Positions 1-8,286 of a stretch of DNA of 64,000 bases are shown in pieces. How positions within the stretch are numbered: position 1 is the first letter of the stretch; every line of letters begins with the position of its first letter. The DNA lies in contig NZ_CP035103.1 in NCBI RefSeq assembly GCF_006094695.1, forward strand, positions 3,224,001-3,288,000, given 5' to 3'. The DNA comes from Kocuria rosea (lineage in GTDB: Bacteria > Actinomycetota > Actinomycetes > Actinomycetales > Micrococcaceae). The notes under the pieces were generated by a model. That model was not told the origin of the DNA, searched no databases, and saw nothing but the letters and a program-made list of their open reading frames with translations. The position numbers were made by a program, and so were the translations under genes.

Positions 1-1
1 G

Positions 2-55
2 GCGGAGGCCCCGACGGAGGCGCTGCCGCTGGTGCCCGCCGCCGCCGGCCGCTGA
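2..55 (+). CDS. C-terminal end of an upstream gene (partial)
   Basis: The first bases carry an open frame ending in TGA at 53-55. It encodes a 17-residue Ala/Pro-rich tail that ends AAAGR. Codons are GC-rich at the third position, as in the neighbours, so this may be the end of a gene that begins outside the window. No function can be given. The stretch from 56 to the next start holds only GC-rich spacer with no clear signal. Confidence 0.3.
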   Translation, partial: AEAPTEALPLVPAAAGR

Positions 56-156
56 GCGGCGCAGCGCTCGCCCGGGGGCCGGGGCGGCCTGCCGGACCGT
101 CGACGCCGGGCGAGCCGCCGTTGCCGGTCCCCGGCGGCGGGGCCATGATGGGGACC

Positions 157-909
157 ATGACCGAGACCCCGCTCACGCACGTCGACGAGAACTGGCAGCG
201 CGCCCTGGTGGTGGTGGCGCACCCGGACGACATGGAGTTCGGCGCCGCCGCGGCCGTGGCCCGCTGGACCGGACAGGGCAAGGACGTGGTGTACTGCCTC
301 GTCACCAGCGGCGAGGCCGGCATCGACGGCCTCGAGCCGCAGCAGTGCGGTCCGCTGCGGGAGGCGGAGCAGCGGGAGTCCTGCCGGGTCGTGGGCGTGG
401 AGCAGGTGGAGTTCCTGCACCTGCCGGACGGGGTGCTCGAGTACGGGGTGGCGCTGCGGCGCCGGATCGCGGAGGTGGTCCGCCGGCACCGCCCGGACGT
501 GGTCATCACCAACAACTTCCGCGACACCTGGGACGGCGCCACCAACCTGAACCAGGCCGACCACATCGCCACGGGCCGGGCCACCCTGGACGCCGTGCGG
601 GACGCCGGCAACCGGTGGGTCTTCCCGGAGCAGGTCGAGGCGGGCCTGCAGCCGTGGCCCGACGTGCTGGCGGTATGGGCGGCGGCCTCGCCCGACTCCC
701 GGCACGCGGCGGACGTCACGGAGACCTTCGACGCCGGCGTGGAGTCCCTGCGCGCGCACGGCGCCTACCTCGAGGGCCTGGGCTGGACCGACTTCGACCC
801 GGACGCCTTCCTGCGGGGCAACGCCGCCGCCGTGGGCGAGCGGCTCGGGGTGCCGCTCGCGAGCTCCTTCGAGGTGCTCCCCCTGCGGTGGGGCGGCACG
901 GAGGACTGA
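157..909 (+). CDS. PIG-L (LmbE-like) family deacetylase
   Basis: A 250-residue protein of the PIG-L/LmbE family, zinc-dependent enzymes that remove N-acetyl groups from GlcNAc conjugates (MshB and mycothiol S-conjugate amidase are relatives). The metal motif AHPDD lies at residues 21-25, at the end of the first beta strand. A second histidine-containing segment, QADHIATG, lies near residue 130. There is no signal peptide, so the protein should be cytoplasmic. ATG at 157 is chosen because family homology begins just after it; ATG at 145 or 148 and TTG at 121 are also in frame. It is not next to mycothiol genes, so the substrate is unknown. A second PIG-L domain occurs in the gene at 8994-10352. 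Confidence 0.85.
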   Translation: MTETPLTHVDENWQRALVVVAHPDDMEFGAAAAVARWTGQGKDVVYCLVTSGEAGIDGLEPQQCGPLREAEQRESCRVVGVEQVEFLHLPDGVLEYGVALRRRIAEVVRRHRPDVVITNNFRDTWDGATNLNQADHIATGRATLDAVRDAGNRWVFPEQVEAGLQPWPDVLAVWAAASPDSRHAADVTETFDAGVESLRAHGAYLEGLGWTDFDPDAFLRGNAAAVGERLGVPLASSFEVLPLRWGGTED

Positions 910-914
910 GCCCG

Positions 915-932
915 GCTCCGCCGGCGCGGAGC
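915..932. terminator. Short hairpin between convergent genes
   Basis: GCTCCGC (915-921) pairs with GCGGAGC (926-932) around a 4-nt loop, between the stop of the PIG-L gene and the stop of the convergent MFS gene. It has no T-tract and a 7-bp stem, so terminator function is an inference from position. Confidence 0.4.
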
Positions 933-934
933 GC

Positions 935-2149
935 TCAGGCCGGCTCGGGCTCCCGGAGGACCAGGAGCACCAGCAGCACGGCGAGGACCACGAGGGCCGC
1001 CACGAAGCCGACGGCCCCGGCCCAGCCGGTGACCGTGTAGAAGACCCCGCCGGCCGTGCCCAGCACGGACGAGCCCGCGTAGTAGAAGAGCGTGTAGAGG
1101 GACGAGGCCTGCGCCTTGCCGGTGCGGGAGCGAACCGGGACCCACCCGGACGCCACGGCGTGCGCGGCGAAGAAGCCCGCGGTGAACAGCAGCAGCCCCA
1201 CGACGATCACGGGGATCGACGGGACCAGCGTGGCCAGCAGCCCGGCGAGCATCACGGTCCCGCTGCTCGCGAGGACCACCCGGCGCCCGTGGGCCGCCGC
1301 GATCCGGCCGGCCGTCCCGGAGGACCAGGTGCCCGAGAGGTAGGCGAGGAACAGGAGGCTCACCACGGTCTGGGACACCCCGAACGGCTCCTCGCCGAGG
1401 TGGAAGCCCAGGTAGTTGTAGATCGCCACGAACCCGCCCATGAGCAGAAAGCCCTGCAGGTAGAGCACCAGCAGACCGCGGTCCGCCAGATTCGCCCCCA
1501 GCCGCCCGAGCAGCCCGGCCGGCCCGGTGAGCCGGACGGTCTGGCGCACGAACCCGCGCTGGCGCGGGGCGATGAGGACGAAGACCACGGCGGCGAGCGC
1601 GGCGAGCACGCTCACGGTGATCGTGCCGGTCCGCCAGCCGAACGCGTCGCCCACGGGTGCGGCGATGATGCGCCCGGCGAGGCCGCCCAGGCTGGTGCCC
1701 GCCACGTAGGTGCCGGCGGCCACGGCGGCGTGCCGGCGGTCGAGCTCCTCCGCGAGGTAGGCCATGGCCACGGCGGGGATCCCGCCCAGGGCGATGCCCT
1801 CCGCGAAGCGCAGCGCCACCACGGCCTCGAAGCTCGGCGCCAGGGGCATGACGAGCCCCAGGACCGTGGCGGAGACGACGGCCATGACCATGGTCCGCAG
1901 CCGGCCCCACCGGTCGGAGACCACGGACCACGGCAGGACGCCCACGGCGAGGCCGAAGGTCGCGGCGGAGACGCCCAGGGAGGCCCGCGCGGCGTCGATC
2001 CCGAGGTCCGCGGCCAGGAGGGGCAGCACGCCCTGCACGGAGTAGAGCTGGGCGAACGTCGCCACGCCGGCGCACAGCAGCGCCAGCAGCACCCGGCGGT
2101 AGCCCCGGCTGCCGCGGTCGTAGCCGGTCCAGCCGCCGGGCTCAGCCAC
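935..2149 (-). CDS. MFS transporter (YnfM/arabinose-efflux-like)
   Basis: A 404-residue major facilitator with about 12 hydrophobic segments. The loop 2-3 signature is visible as SDRWGRLR near residue 80. The protein resembles the YnfM/AraJ-type drug or sugar exporter branch. The substrate cannot be read from sequence. The start is GTG at 2149, which overlaps the last 8 bases of the upstream GT87 gene (GTGGCTGA), so the two are probably translated from one mRNA. It converges with the PIG-L gene across a 25-bp gap. Confidence 0.85.
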   Translation of the reverse strand: MAEPGGWTGYDRGSRGYRRVLLALLCAGVATFAQLYSVQGVLPLLAADLGIDAARASLGVSAATFGLAVGVLPWSVVSDRWGRLRTMVMAVVSATVLGLVMPLAPSFEAVVALRFAEGIALGGIPAVAMAYLAEELDRRHAAVAAGTYVAGTSLGGLAGRIIAAPVGDAFGWRTGTITVSVLAALAAVVFVLIAPRQRGFVRQTVRLTGPAGLLGRLGANLADRGLLVLYLQGFLLMGGFVAIYNYLGFHLGEEPFGVSQTVVSLLFLAYLSGTWSSGTAGRIAAAHGRRVVLASSGTVMLAGLLATLVPSIPVIVVGLLLFTAGFFAAHAVASGWVPVRSRTGKAQASSLYTLFYYAGSSVLGTAGGVFYTVTGWAGAVGFVAALVVLAVLLVLLVLREPEPA

Positions 2150-3425
2150 GACCGGCCCCGCGGTTCTCCCGGGCCCCGGCCCGCAGCCCGGTGACCACCC
2201 ACAGGCCCAGGAGCAGGAACAGGGCGAGATAGGGCAGCGCGGCCACGGCGTCGATCGCCGGCCCGGGGACCCCCACCGGCCTCAGCCACGCGTCCCAGCG
2301 GATCGGCCCGACGTACAGGCCCACCAGCGCGACCCCGCCCAGCACCAGGGCGAGCCGGCGCGGACCGTCCCGGAGGAACGCCGGCCACGCCTCGACCCAC
2401 AGCGCCGTGCACACGAGCCCCCACCACACGTGGTGGTGGGACCAGGTGACCGGGGACAGGTAGAGCATGAGGAGGGCGTTGACCGCCACCACGGAGAGGA
2501 TCATCCCCCGGGCGGCGAGGACCCGGATCAGCAGGGCGACGCCCACGACCGCGGCGAGGAGCAGGACCCCGCGCAGCAGGGGCTCCGGCTCCCCGGGGAC
2601 GCCGAGGTGGAGGAGCACCCCCTGCAGCGAGGTGTTGTCGACGTACGCGGTGTCGCCGACGCGCTCGTCGCTGAGCACGGCCTCGGTCCAGAACACGACC
2701 GCGTCCCGCGGCAGCGCCAGGAACCCGATCACCACGGTCGCGGCGAAGGTGAGGCCCATCGTGAGGATCGGCCGCAGCTGTCCGCGCACGAGGAACACCA
2801 GCCCGAACGCGAGGGGGGTCAGCTTGATGCCGGCGGCCAGGCCGATCCAGAACCCGCGCGGGATCCGGCCCAGCAGGGTGTCGTCGCGGGTGCGCAGCAG
2901 GTCGTAGAGCACCAGGGCCATGAGCAGCGCGTTGATCTGCCCGAGACCCACGTTGCGCATCCACGGCCCCGACCACAGCAGCACGGCGGTGCCGGCGGCC
3001 ACGGCGGTGGCGGGGCCCAGCAGGGCCTGCAGGGGCAGCGGCCGGCCGTGGGCGGCCGCCCGGCGCAGGAGCACGGCCGAGAGGACCGCGGCGACGCCCA
3101 TCGAGGCGAGACCCAGGGCGAGCTCGGTGAGCCGTTCGGGGAGGAAGGCGAGCGGCACGAACAGCAGCGCCGCGAACGGGGGGTAGGTGAACGGCAGCCC
3201 GCCGTCGCCGTCCGGGCTGAGCCCGGGGCCGTAGAGCTCGTCGTCGAAGCCGTGCCGGTCCACCACGGCCATCCCGCCGAGCCGGTAGACGTCCAGGTCG
3301 ATGCTGCTGTCGAGGACCAGCCACACGGACCGCACCAGCACGCCCGCCAGCAGCAGCCACACCAGGCCGGTCAGCGCCGTCGAGCGTCCGGTGCGGGACG
3401 CGACGGCGGCGGACGGAACGCTCAC
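2142..3425 (-). CDS. GT87-family (DUF2029) membrane glycosyltransferase
   Basis: A 427-residue polytopic membrane protein with roughly ten hydrophobic helices. After the first helix comes the DLDVYR segment with the acidic residues typical of GT-C enzymes. FTYPPF and a GQINALL segment are typical of the DUF2029/GT87 family. Actinobacterial members (for example PimE) transfer mannose or arabinose from polyprenyl-phosphate donors to envelope glycolipids, so an envelope role is likely, but donor and acceptor are unknown. GTG at 3425 is chosen because a GAGG element lies about 9 nt upstream. The 226 bp to the divergent GAF-ANTAR gene hold both promoters. No sharp motif was found there. Confidence 0.75.
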   Translation of the reverse strand: MSVPSAAVASRTGRSTALTGLVWLLLAGVLVRSVWLVLDSSIDLDVYRLGGMAVVDRHGFDDELYGPGLSPDGDGGLPFTYPPFAALLFVPLAFLPERLTELALGLASMGVAAVLSAVLLRRAAAHGRPLPLQALLGPATAVAAGTAVLLWSGPWMRNVGLGQINALLMALVLYDLLRTRDDTLLGRIPRGFWIGLAAGIKLTPLAFGLVFLVRGQLRPILTMGLTFAATVVIGFLALPRDAVVFWTEAVLSDERVGDTAYVDNTSLQGVLLHLGVPGEPEPLLRGVLLLAAVVGVALLIRVLAARGMILSVVAVNALLMLYLSPVTWSHHHVWWGLVCTALWVEAWPAFLRDGPRRLALVLGGVALVGLYVGPIRWDAWLRPVGVPGPAIDAVAALPYLALFLLLGLWVVTGLRAGARENRGAGRG

Positions 3426-3651
3426 CAGGGCCTCAGTTCTCGGGTCGGTGCGTGCCGGAGCGGACGCAGGCGGAGGTTGCGGCCCCCACTCTAAGCCCGC
3501 CCGGCCCCGTCTCCCGTCCCGGTCGGCCCGGGGCCGGGACCGACGGCCCGGGAACACGGCATGATGGACCCTGACACGTCGGAGACACCGCGACGGCACG
3601 GCCCCCGGGCAACCGGGACCGCGTGCCTGCCGCGAGCACCGGAGGAGAACC

Positions 3652-4386
3652 ATGACGGAGCACCAGACGGGCGGCCCGGCGGGGGCGTCCCCGCACGAGC
3701 TGCTGCTCGAGAGCGAGGACATCGCGTCCTTCCTCGACGCCCTCTCGGGCCGCATCGCCCAGGCCCTGTCCACCGACGGGGACGAGGTGTGGTGCGCGGT
3801 CACCCTGCTCCGGCCGAAGCGGTCCTCCACCGTGGCCTCCTCGAGCCCCGCGGCCGAGGCCCTGGACGAGATCCAGTACCACTACGGCGACGGGCCGTGC
3901 CTCACGGCGTCCCGCGAGAACCGGCTGGTCCACGTCCCGGACACCCGTTCCGATCCCCGGTGGCCCGAGTACGGCCGGGCCGCCGCCGCCCACGGCATCC
4001 TCTCCGCCCTGGGGGTGCCCCTGGACCTCGCCGGCGAAGCCTCGGCGGCCCTGGACGTCTACGCCGACCGTCCGCACAAGTTCGACCGGGCGACGATCGA
4101 GGTCATCCAGCGCGAGGTGGCCTCCGCCTCCAGCGCGCTGCGCCTGGCCGTGCGGATGGAGAAGCACCGGGACGCCGAGGCGGACCTGAAGGCGGCCATG
4201 GCCTCGCGCACCACCATCGATCTCGCCGTGGGCATCGTCATGGGCCAGAACCGCTGCACCCAGGAGCAGGCCTTCGACATCCTCCGGTCCGCCTCCAGCC
4301 ACCGCAACGTCAAGCTGCGCGACCTGGCCGCGGAGCTGGTCGCGACCGTCGGGCAGGGCCCGGCCACCACCCACTTCGACCGCTGA
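3652..4386 (+). CDS. GAF and ANTAR domain RNA-binding antiterminator
   Basis: A 244-residue cytoplasmic regulator. Residues about 20-160 form a GAF sensor domain. Residues about 170-235 form an ANTAR domain with LAVGIVMGQNRCTQEQA, the canonical first helices that bind paired RNA hairpins and block termination. Actinobacterial GAF-ANTAR proteins act as signal-responsive antiterminators. There is no kinase partner beside it, so the GAF domain itself probably takes the signal. The start is well supported by GGAGGAG about 6 nt before ATG. It stands alone, divergent from the GT87 gene. The RNA target cannot be identified here. Confidence 0.9.
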   Translation: MTEHQTGGPAGASPHELLLESEDIASFLDALSGRIAQALSTDGDEVWCAVTLLRPKRSSTVASSSPAAEALDEIQYHYGDGPCLTASRENRLVHVPDTRSDPRWPEYGRAAAAHGILSALGVPLDLAGEASAALDVYADRPHKFDRATIEVIQREVASASSALRLAVRMEKHRDAEADLKAAMASRTTIDLAVGIVMGQNRCTQEQAFDILRSASSHRNVKLRDLAAELVATVGQGPATTHFDR

Positions 4387-4452
4387 GGGCCCCTCCGGCG
4401 GGCACTGCTCCGCTCCCGCGGAGGGACCGGGGCCGCGTGCGTGCGGGAGCGG

Positions 4453-5262
4453 CTACCCCTTCCGCCACTCGTCGCTCGTCAGGTGCGAGCCCGCCTGCGG
4501 TCCCATCTGCACCATGCCGCCGTCGACGACCCAGGACGCCCCGGTGACGTAGGCGGAGGCCGGGGACGCGAGGAACGCGATGACCGCGGCGACCTCGCGG
4601 GCGTCCCCGGGCCGGCCCAGCGGCACGCCGGGACGGTGGGCGGCCCTCGGGTTCTCGTCCTCCTGCCCCGTCATGGGGGTGGCGATCTCCCCCGGGGCCA
4701 CCGAGTTCGCGGTGATCCCGTGCTCCCCCAGCTCGAGCGCGATGGTCTTCACGAGTCCTCCGAGGCCGTGCTTGGCGGCGTCGTAGGCGCTCGAGCCGAC
4801 CCGGGGCACGTGCTCGTGGACGCTCGTGACGGCGATCAGCCGCCCGCCCCGTCCGGCGGCCACCAGATGCCGCGCCGCCGCCTGGAGGCACACGAACGCG
4901 CCGTCGAGATCGGTGGCGAGCACCTTGCGCCACGTGCCCAGGGACGTCTCCAGGAACGGGACGTTCGCCCCCGTGCCCGAGTTGTGCACGAACACGTCCA
5001 GGCCGCCCAGGCCCTCCACGAGGCCGTCGACGACGGCGCCGCAGCGCTCCGGCTCCGTGGTGTCCAGCCGCGCCACCACGGCCCGGCGGTCGTAGGACCG
5101 GACCTCCTCCGCCGTCCGCTCGGCACCCTCCTCGTCCCGGTGCCAGGTGATCCCCACGTCCATGCCGGCCGCCGCGAGCGCCACGGCGGTCGCACGCCCG
5201 ATGCCGGAGTCGGAGCCGGTCACCACGGCCGTGCGGGGCTCGAAGTCGGGAGCGTGCTCCAT
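4453..5262 (-). CDS. SDR family NAD(P)-dependent oxidoreductase
   Basis: A 269-residue classical short-chain dehydrogenase. The Rossmann motif TGSDSGIG lies at residues 15-22. The catalytic YxxxK is present as YDAAK near residue 160, preceded by a TSVH serine segment. The C-terminus has the usual VTGASWVVDGG. The family resembles glucose-1-dehydrogenase-like and general 3-ketoacyl-type SDRs, so the substrate is open. ATG is preceded by GGAGGGAAGG. It is divergent from the membrane protein at 5435 and shares a roughly 170-bp intergenic region with it. Confidence 0.88.
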   Translation of the reverse strand: MEHAPDFEPRTAVVTGSDSGIGRATAVALAAAGMDVGITWHRDEEGAERTAEEVRSYDRRAVVARLDTTEPERCGAVVDGLVEGLGGLDVFVHNSGTGANVPFLETSLGTWRKVLATDLDGAFVCLQAAARHLVAAGRGGRLIAVTSVHEHVPRVGSSAYDAAKHGLGGLVKTIALELGEHGITANSVAPGEIATPMTGQEDENPRAAHRPGVPLGRPGDAREVAAVIAFLASPASAYVTGASWVVDGGMVQMGPQAGSHLTSDEWRKG

Positions 5263-5434
5263 GGTCGTCGCCTTCCCTCCGTGCAGAGCGCGGACCGCCG
5301 TGCGGGACGGCCCGGGGGCACCAGCCTATTCCCGGCGGTGACGCGGCGCACACCCCCGGCCGGAGCCGTTGCGGACCGCGACCGAGGAGAGGAAGCTCTT
5401 GAGCAAGCTGATGGTCGGAGACGAGGAGAGCGTC

Positions 5435-6106
5435 ATGGCACACCAGGACCCGTCAGGATCGACCGTCCCGGAGGATCCCCGGGAGCCCGGGAAGGACCGG
5501 CCGGGCGCCTCCACCCCGCGGGGGCGGCGGCAGGAGGTGGTCGCCGCGGAGAAGCGGGAGTTCGGGGGCGTGAAGTTCGGCTCCGCGTTCTTCGGCTGGA
5601 TGACCGCCACGGGCATCGCCGTGCTGCTCACCGCCCTGCTCGGTGCGATCGGCGCGGGCGTGGGGGTGGCGACCAGCTCGGACCCGGGCGAGATCGCGGA
5701 GCAGGTGGCGCAGGACGCCGGCACCGTGGGCCTCGTCAGCGGCATCGCCCTGGCCCTGGTCCTCTTCGTCGCCTACTTCGCCGGGGGCTACGTGGCCGGG
5801 CGGATGGCCCGGTTCGACGGCGCCAAGCAGGGGGTCGCCGTGTGGGTGTGGGCGGTCCTCATCGCGATCGTCCTGGCGGTCCTGGGCGCGGTGGCGGGCG
5901 AGCAGTTCAACGTGCTGCGCGAGCTCAACAGCTTCCCCCGCATCCCCATCGGCGAGGGCGCCCTGACCACGGGCGGCATCATCGCCCTGGTGGTCGCCGT
6001 CCTGATCCCGCTGCTCGCGGCGGTCCTCGGCGGCCTGGCCGGGATGCGCTTCCATCGGAAGGTGGACCAGGTCGGCATCGACCACCAGTACCGCTCGCAC
6101 TTCTAG
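5435..6106 (+). CDS. Four-helix membrane protein of unknown function
   Basis: A 223-residue protein. Residues 1-45 are charged and hydrophilic. Four strongly hydrophobic segments follow, at about 48-80, 98-125, 135-160 and 180-205, rich in Gly and Ala with small-residue packing patterns. The last 18 residues are basic and polar (KVDQVGIDHQYRSHF). It resembles small actinobacterial membrane proteins of the YrzE/TIGR04086 type, but I do not recognise a characterised relative. ATG at 5435 is preferred because GAGGAG lies 6 nt upstream. In-frame starts at 5369 and 5411 lack such a site. No catalytic motif is visible. Confidence 0.7.
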   Translation: MAHQDPSGSTVPEDPREPGKDRPGASTPRGRRQEVVAAEKREFGGVKFGSAFFGWMTATGIAVLLTALLGAIGAGVGVATSSDPGEIAEQVAQDAGTVGLVSGIALALVLFVAYFAGGYVAGRMARFDGAKQGVAVWVWAVLIAIVLAVLGAVAGEQFNVLRELNSFPRIPIGEGALTTGGIIALVVAVLIPLLAAVLGGLAGMRFHRKVDQVGIDHQYRSHF

Positions 6107-6130
6107 GACCGCTTCCGGGACCGGGGCGGG

Positions 6131-7060
6131 TCAGAACTCGAGGACGAGCCGCCCCCGCACGCCCCCGGCCTCGAGCCGGCGGTGCGCCTCGGCGGCGTCC
6201 GCGGCGGGCAGGACGGCGGCCACGCGCAGGGAGAGCACCCCCTCCTCCACGTACCGGCGCAGCCGGTCCAGCTTCGCGCCCGAGTGGTACTCCTGGGGCA
6301 CGCTGATCCGGTGCACGGTGATCCCCCGGCCCGGGTCCCCCGTCCAGTGCCGCACGGTCGCGAACCCTCCGCCGTCCCGGACGGCAGGGGCCGCCTTCTC
6401 GCTCAGCACGGCGGCGTCCACGAGGGCGTCGACCCCGTCGGGGAAGAACTCCCGGATCCGCTCGGCGACGTCGTCCCCGCGCGCCACCACGTGGTCGGCG
6501 CCGAGACTGTCGACGAGCTCCAGATCCTGCTCCGCGGCGTCCGCGATCACGGTGAGGCCCTCGTGCTTGGCGAGCTCCACCACGTAGTTGCCGAGGGTCC
6601 CGGCGGCCCCGGTGACGGCCAGGGACTGCTCGGGCTGGAGGTCCAGCACCTCGAGGACCTGCAGGGCCGTGAGCCCGTTCATGGGCAGCGTGGCGGCCGT
6701 GGCGAAGTCCGTGTCCGCCGGGAGGCGGGCGATCGAGTCGTCGGGGGCGACCAGGAGCTCCGCGTAGGCGCCCCCGTGCTCCCCGCGCGGCAGGGCGATG
6801 GCCATGACCGCGTCCCCCACCCGCCAGGCGCTGCCCTCCCCCACCTCGTCGACGACCCCGGCCGCGTCCATCCCCGGCACGTACGGCGGCCGCAGGTGCT
6901 CCACGGGCTGACCGCCCGCGCGCAGCAGGGTGTCCGTGGGGCTGACGGCGGCCGCCCTGACCCGGATCCGCACCTCTCCGGGGCCGGGGTGGGGGTCCGG
7001 CACCTCGTGGACGGCGAGGACCTCGGGCCCTCCGAACGTCTCGACTCCGATGACTCGCAT
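6131..7060 (-). CDS. Zinc-free MDR oxidoreductase (quinone reductase-like)
   Basis: A 309-residue medium-chain dehydrogenase/reductase. The N-terminal GroES-like domain covers about residues 1-120 and lacks the cysteine ligands of zinc alcohol dehydrogenases. The nucleotide-binding fold follows, with TGAAGTLGNYV near residue 150. This architecture matches NADPH:quinone reductases (QOR/zeta-crystallin type), soluble enzymes that reduce quinones or enones. ATG at 7060 is chosen because MRVIGVETFGGPEVL is the standard family beginning. A GGAACGG element precedes it. It is divergent from the VOC gene, and the shared control region contains an 11-bp tandem repeat. Confidence 0.87.
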   Translation of the reverse strand: MRVIGVETFGGPEVLAVHEVPDPHPGPGEVRIRVRAAAVSPTDTLLRAGGQPVEHLRPPYVPGMDAAGVVDEVGEGSAWRVGDAVMAIALPRGEHGGAYAELLVAPDDSIARLPADTDFATAATLPMNGLTALQVLEVLDLQPEQSLAVTGAAGTLGNYVVELAKHEGLTVIADAAEQDLELVDSLGADHVVARGDDVAERIREFFPDGVDALVDAAVLSEKAAPAVRDGGGFATVRHWTGDPGRGITVHRISVPQEYHSGAKLDRLRRYVEEGVLSLRVAAVLPAADAAEAHRRLEAGGVRGRLVLEF

Positions 7061-7106
7061 GCCCGTTCCAACCCCGGGGCGCCCGCACCCATTCCGGCTC
7101 CGCACC

Positions 7107-7138
7107 GATGCCGTTCCGATGCCGTTCCGATGCCGTCC
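7107..7138. repeat. 11-bp tandem repeat in a divergent intergenic region
   Basis: GATGCCGTTCC occurs at 7107-7117 and again at 7118-7128, followed by a near copy (GATGCCGTCC) at 7129-7138. The array sits between the divergent quinone reductase and VOC genes. Its helical-turn periodicity could make it a regulator site, but it may also be simple slippage. Confidence 0.8.
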
Positions 7139-7233
7139 TGACATGCGGGCGAGGATCCCGTCACACCGTTGCGGCCCCGCCGGTCCGGGGCCATGCTGAG
7201 GGCGGGTCCCGCCGCACCACGAAGGGGAGCACC

Positions 7234-7653
7234 ATGGCACCGACAGACTTCATCACCCTTCCCGTCTCGGACCTGGAGCGATCGAAACGGTTCTACTCCT
7301 GTCTCGGCTGGCGGCTGCACCCCGCGTTCGAGGGCACCGGCGCCGGGACCGTCGAGATCCGCGAGGACGAGCACGTCATGGTCCTGAGCGAGGACCGCCA
7401 CCTGCGCCTGGTGGGGCCCGGGACCCCCGGCACCCCGGCCGACGCCTCCGTGGTCAACGCGCTCAGCGTCGACTCCCCGGACGAGATCGACGTCATCGTC
7501 GACCGCGCCGTCCGCGCCGGCGGGACAGAGGGCGACGCCCAGGACTACGGCTTCCTGCGCTCGCGCTGCTTCCGGGACCCCGACGGCCACCAGTGGGAGA
7601 TCCTGTGGGTCGATCCCGCAGCGGCCTCCGTCCGCGCCGCCCGCCGGCGGTGA
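7234..7653 (+). CDS. VOC family protein (glyoxalase/bleomycin-resistance fold)
   Basis: A 139-residue protein with the vicinal oxygen chelate fold. The usual opening LPVSDLERSKRFY is at residues 8-20, and the closing DPDGHQWEILW is near residue 120, where the family keeps a metal-binding Glu. Members include glyoxalase I, antibiotic-binding proteins and dioxygenases; the length fits a single-domain dimer. Function beyond the fold cannot be assigned. AGGGGAG stands about 5 nt before ATG. It converges with the SRPBCC gene through a strong hairpin. Confidence 0.8.
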   Translation: MAPTDFITLPVSDLERSKRFYSCLGWRLHPAFEGTGAGTVEIREDEHVMVLSEDRHLRLVGPGTPGTPADASVVNALSVDSPDEIDVIVDRAVRAGGTEGDAQDYGFLRSRCFRDPDGHQWEILWVDPAAASVRAARRR

Positions 7654-7666
7654 CCGCGGGCACGGC

Positions 7667-7697
7667 GGAGCCCGGTCACCACGGGTGACCGGGCTCC
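7667..7697. terminator. Bidirectional hairpin terminator
   Basis: A perfect 14-bp stem, GGAGCCCGGTCACC (7667-7680) with GGTGACCGGGCTCC (7684-7697), closes on a 3-nt loop. It lies between two convergent stop codons. No T-run follows, which is common in very GC-rich actinobacteria. Confidence 0.75.
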
Positions 7698-7721
7698 GTC
7701 CCGTCTCGGCGGCTCAGGTGC

Positions 7722-8180
7722 TCACTTCTCGGAGACGGCCGCCGCGAGCCGCTCGAGGGAGTGCTCCAGGGCGCCCTCCTCGAAGAGCGGGAAGGACACG
7801 GCCTTCTTGGCCTCCGGGGTCGCGTGCTCCCACGAGTAGGTCTCGGTGACCAGCGTGGCGCCGGGGCCCTGGGGCTCGAGCTCCCAGATCCACTCCCAGC
7901 CCTCCAGCTCGGCGCCCTGCGGCTTGGGCTTCCAGGCGAGGAGCTTGTTCTCGTCGTAGCCGGAGACGGTGTTCTCCATGACGTAGTCGCCGCCCATGTG
8001 CTCGCCGTTCATGTTCATCACGAACACCTGGCCGACCTTCTGGATGCGCTGGTCGTCGCCGGAGACGACCGTGCCGGAGCCGTCGATCTGCCGGTGGCGC
8101 GAAGGCAGGCTGAGGACGTCGAAGATGGCGTCGGCGGGGGCGTCGATGACGCGGCTGGCGGACAGGCTGTTCTCGGACAC
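7722..8180 (-). CDS. SRPBCC (START/polyketide cyclase-like) family protein
   Basis: A 152-residue protein with the helix-grip fold. It opens with the typical SRVIDAPADAIFDVL segment (residues about 8-22) and ends with a long amphipathic C-terminal helix. The family binds hydrophobic ligands or acts as cyclase, AHSA1-like or toxin-like proteins, so no specific function can be claimed. GTG at 8180 is chosen because GAGAGGAA lies about 7 nt upstream and homology starts right after. A longer in-frame ATG at 8216 would add 12 residues with no homology. Confidence 0.8.
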   Translation of the reverse strand: MSENSLSASRVIDAPADAIFDVLSLPSRHRQIDGSGTVVSGDDQRIQKVGQVFVMNMNGEHMGGDYVMENTVSGYDENKLLAWKPKPQGAELEGWEWIWELEPQGPGATLVTETYSWEHATPEAKKAVSFPLFEEGALEHSLERLAAAVSEK

Positions 8181-8286
8181 GGGTGGTTCCTCTCGTCGGC
8201 AACGGTACGGCCCCACCGTAGGCAGACGGGGCCGGTCCCTGGCCAGGGCTGTCCGCTCCCCGCGTAGCCGGGTCCGGCCCGTGCGC

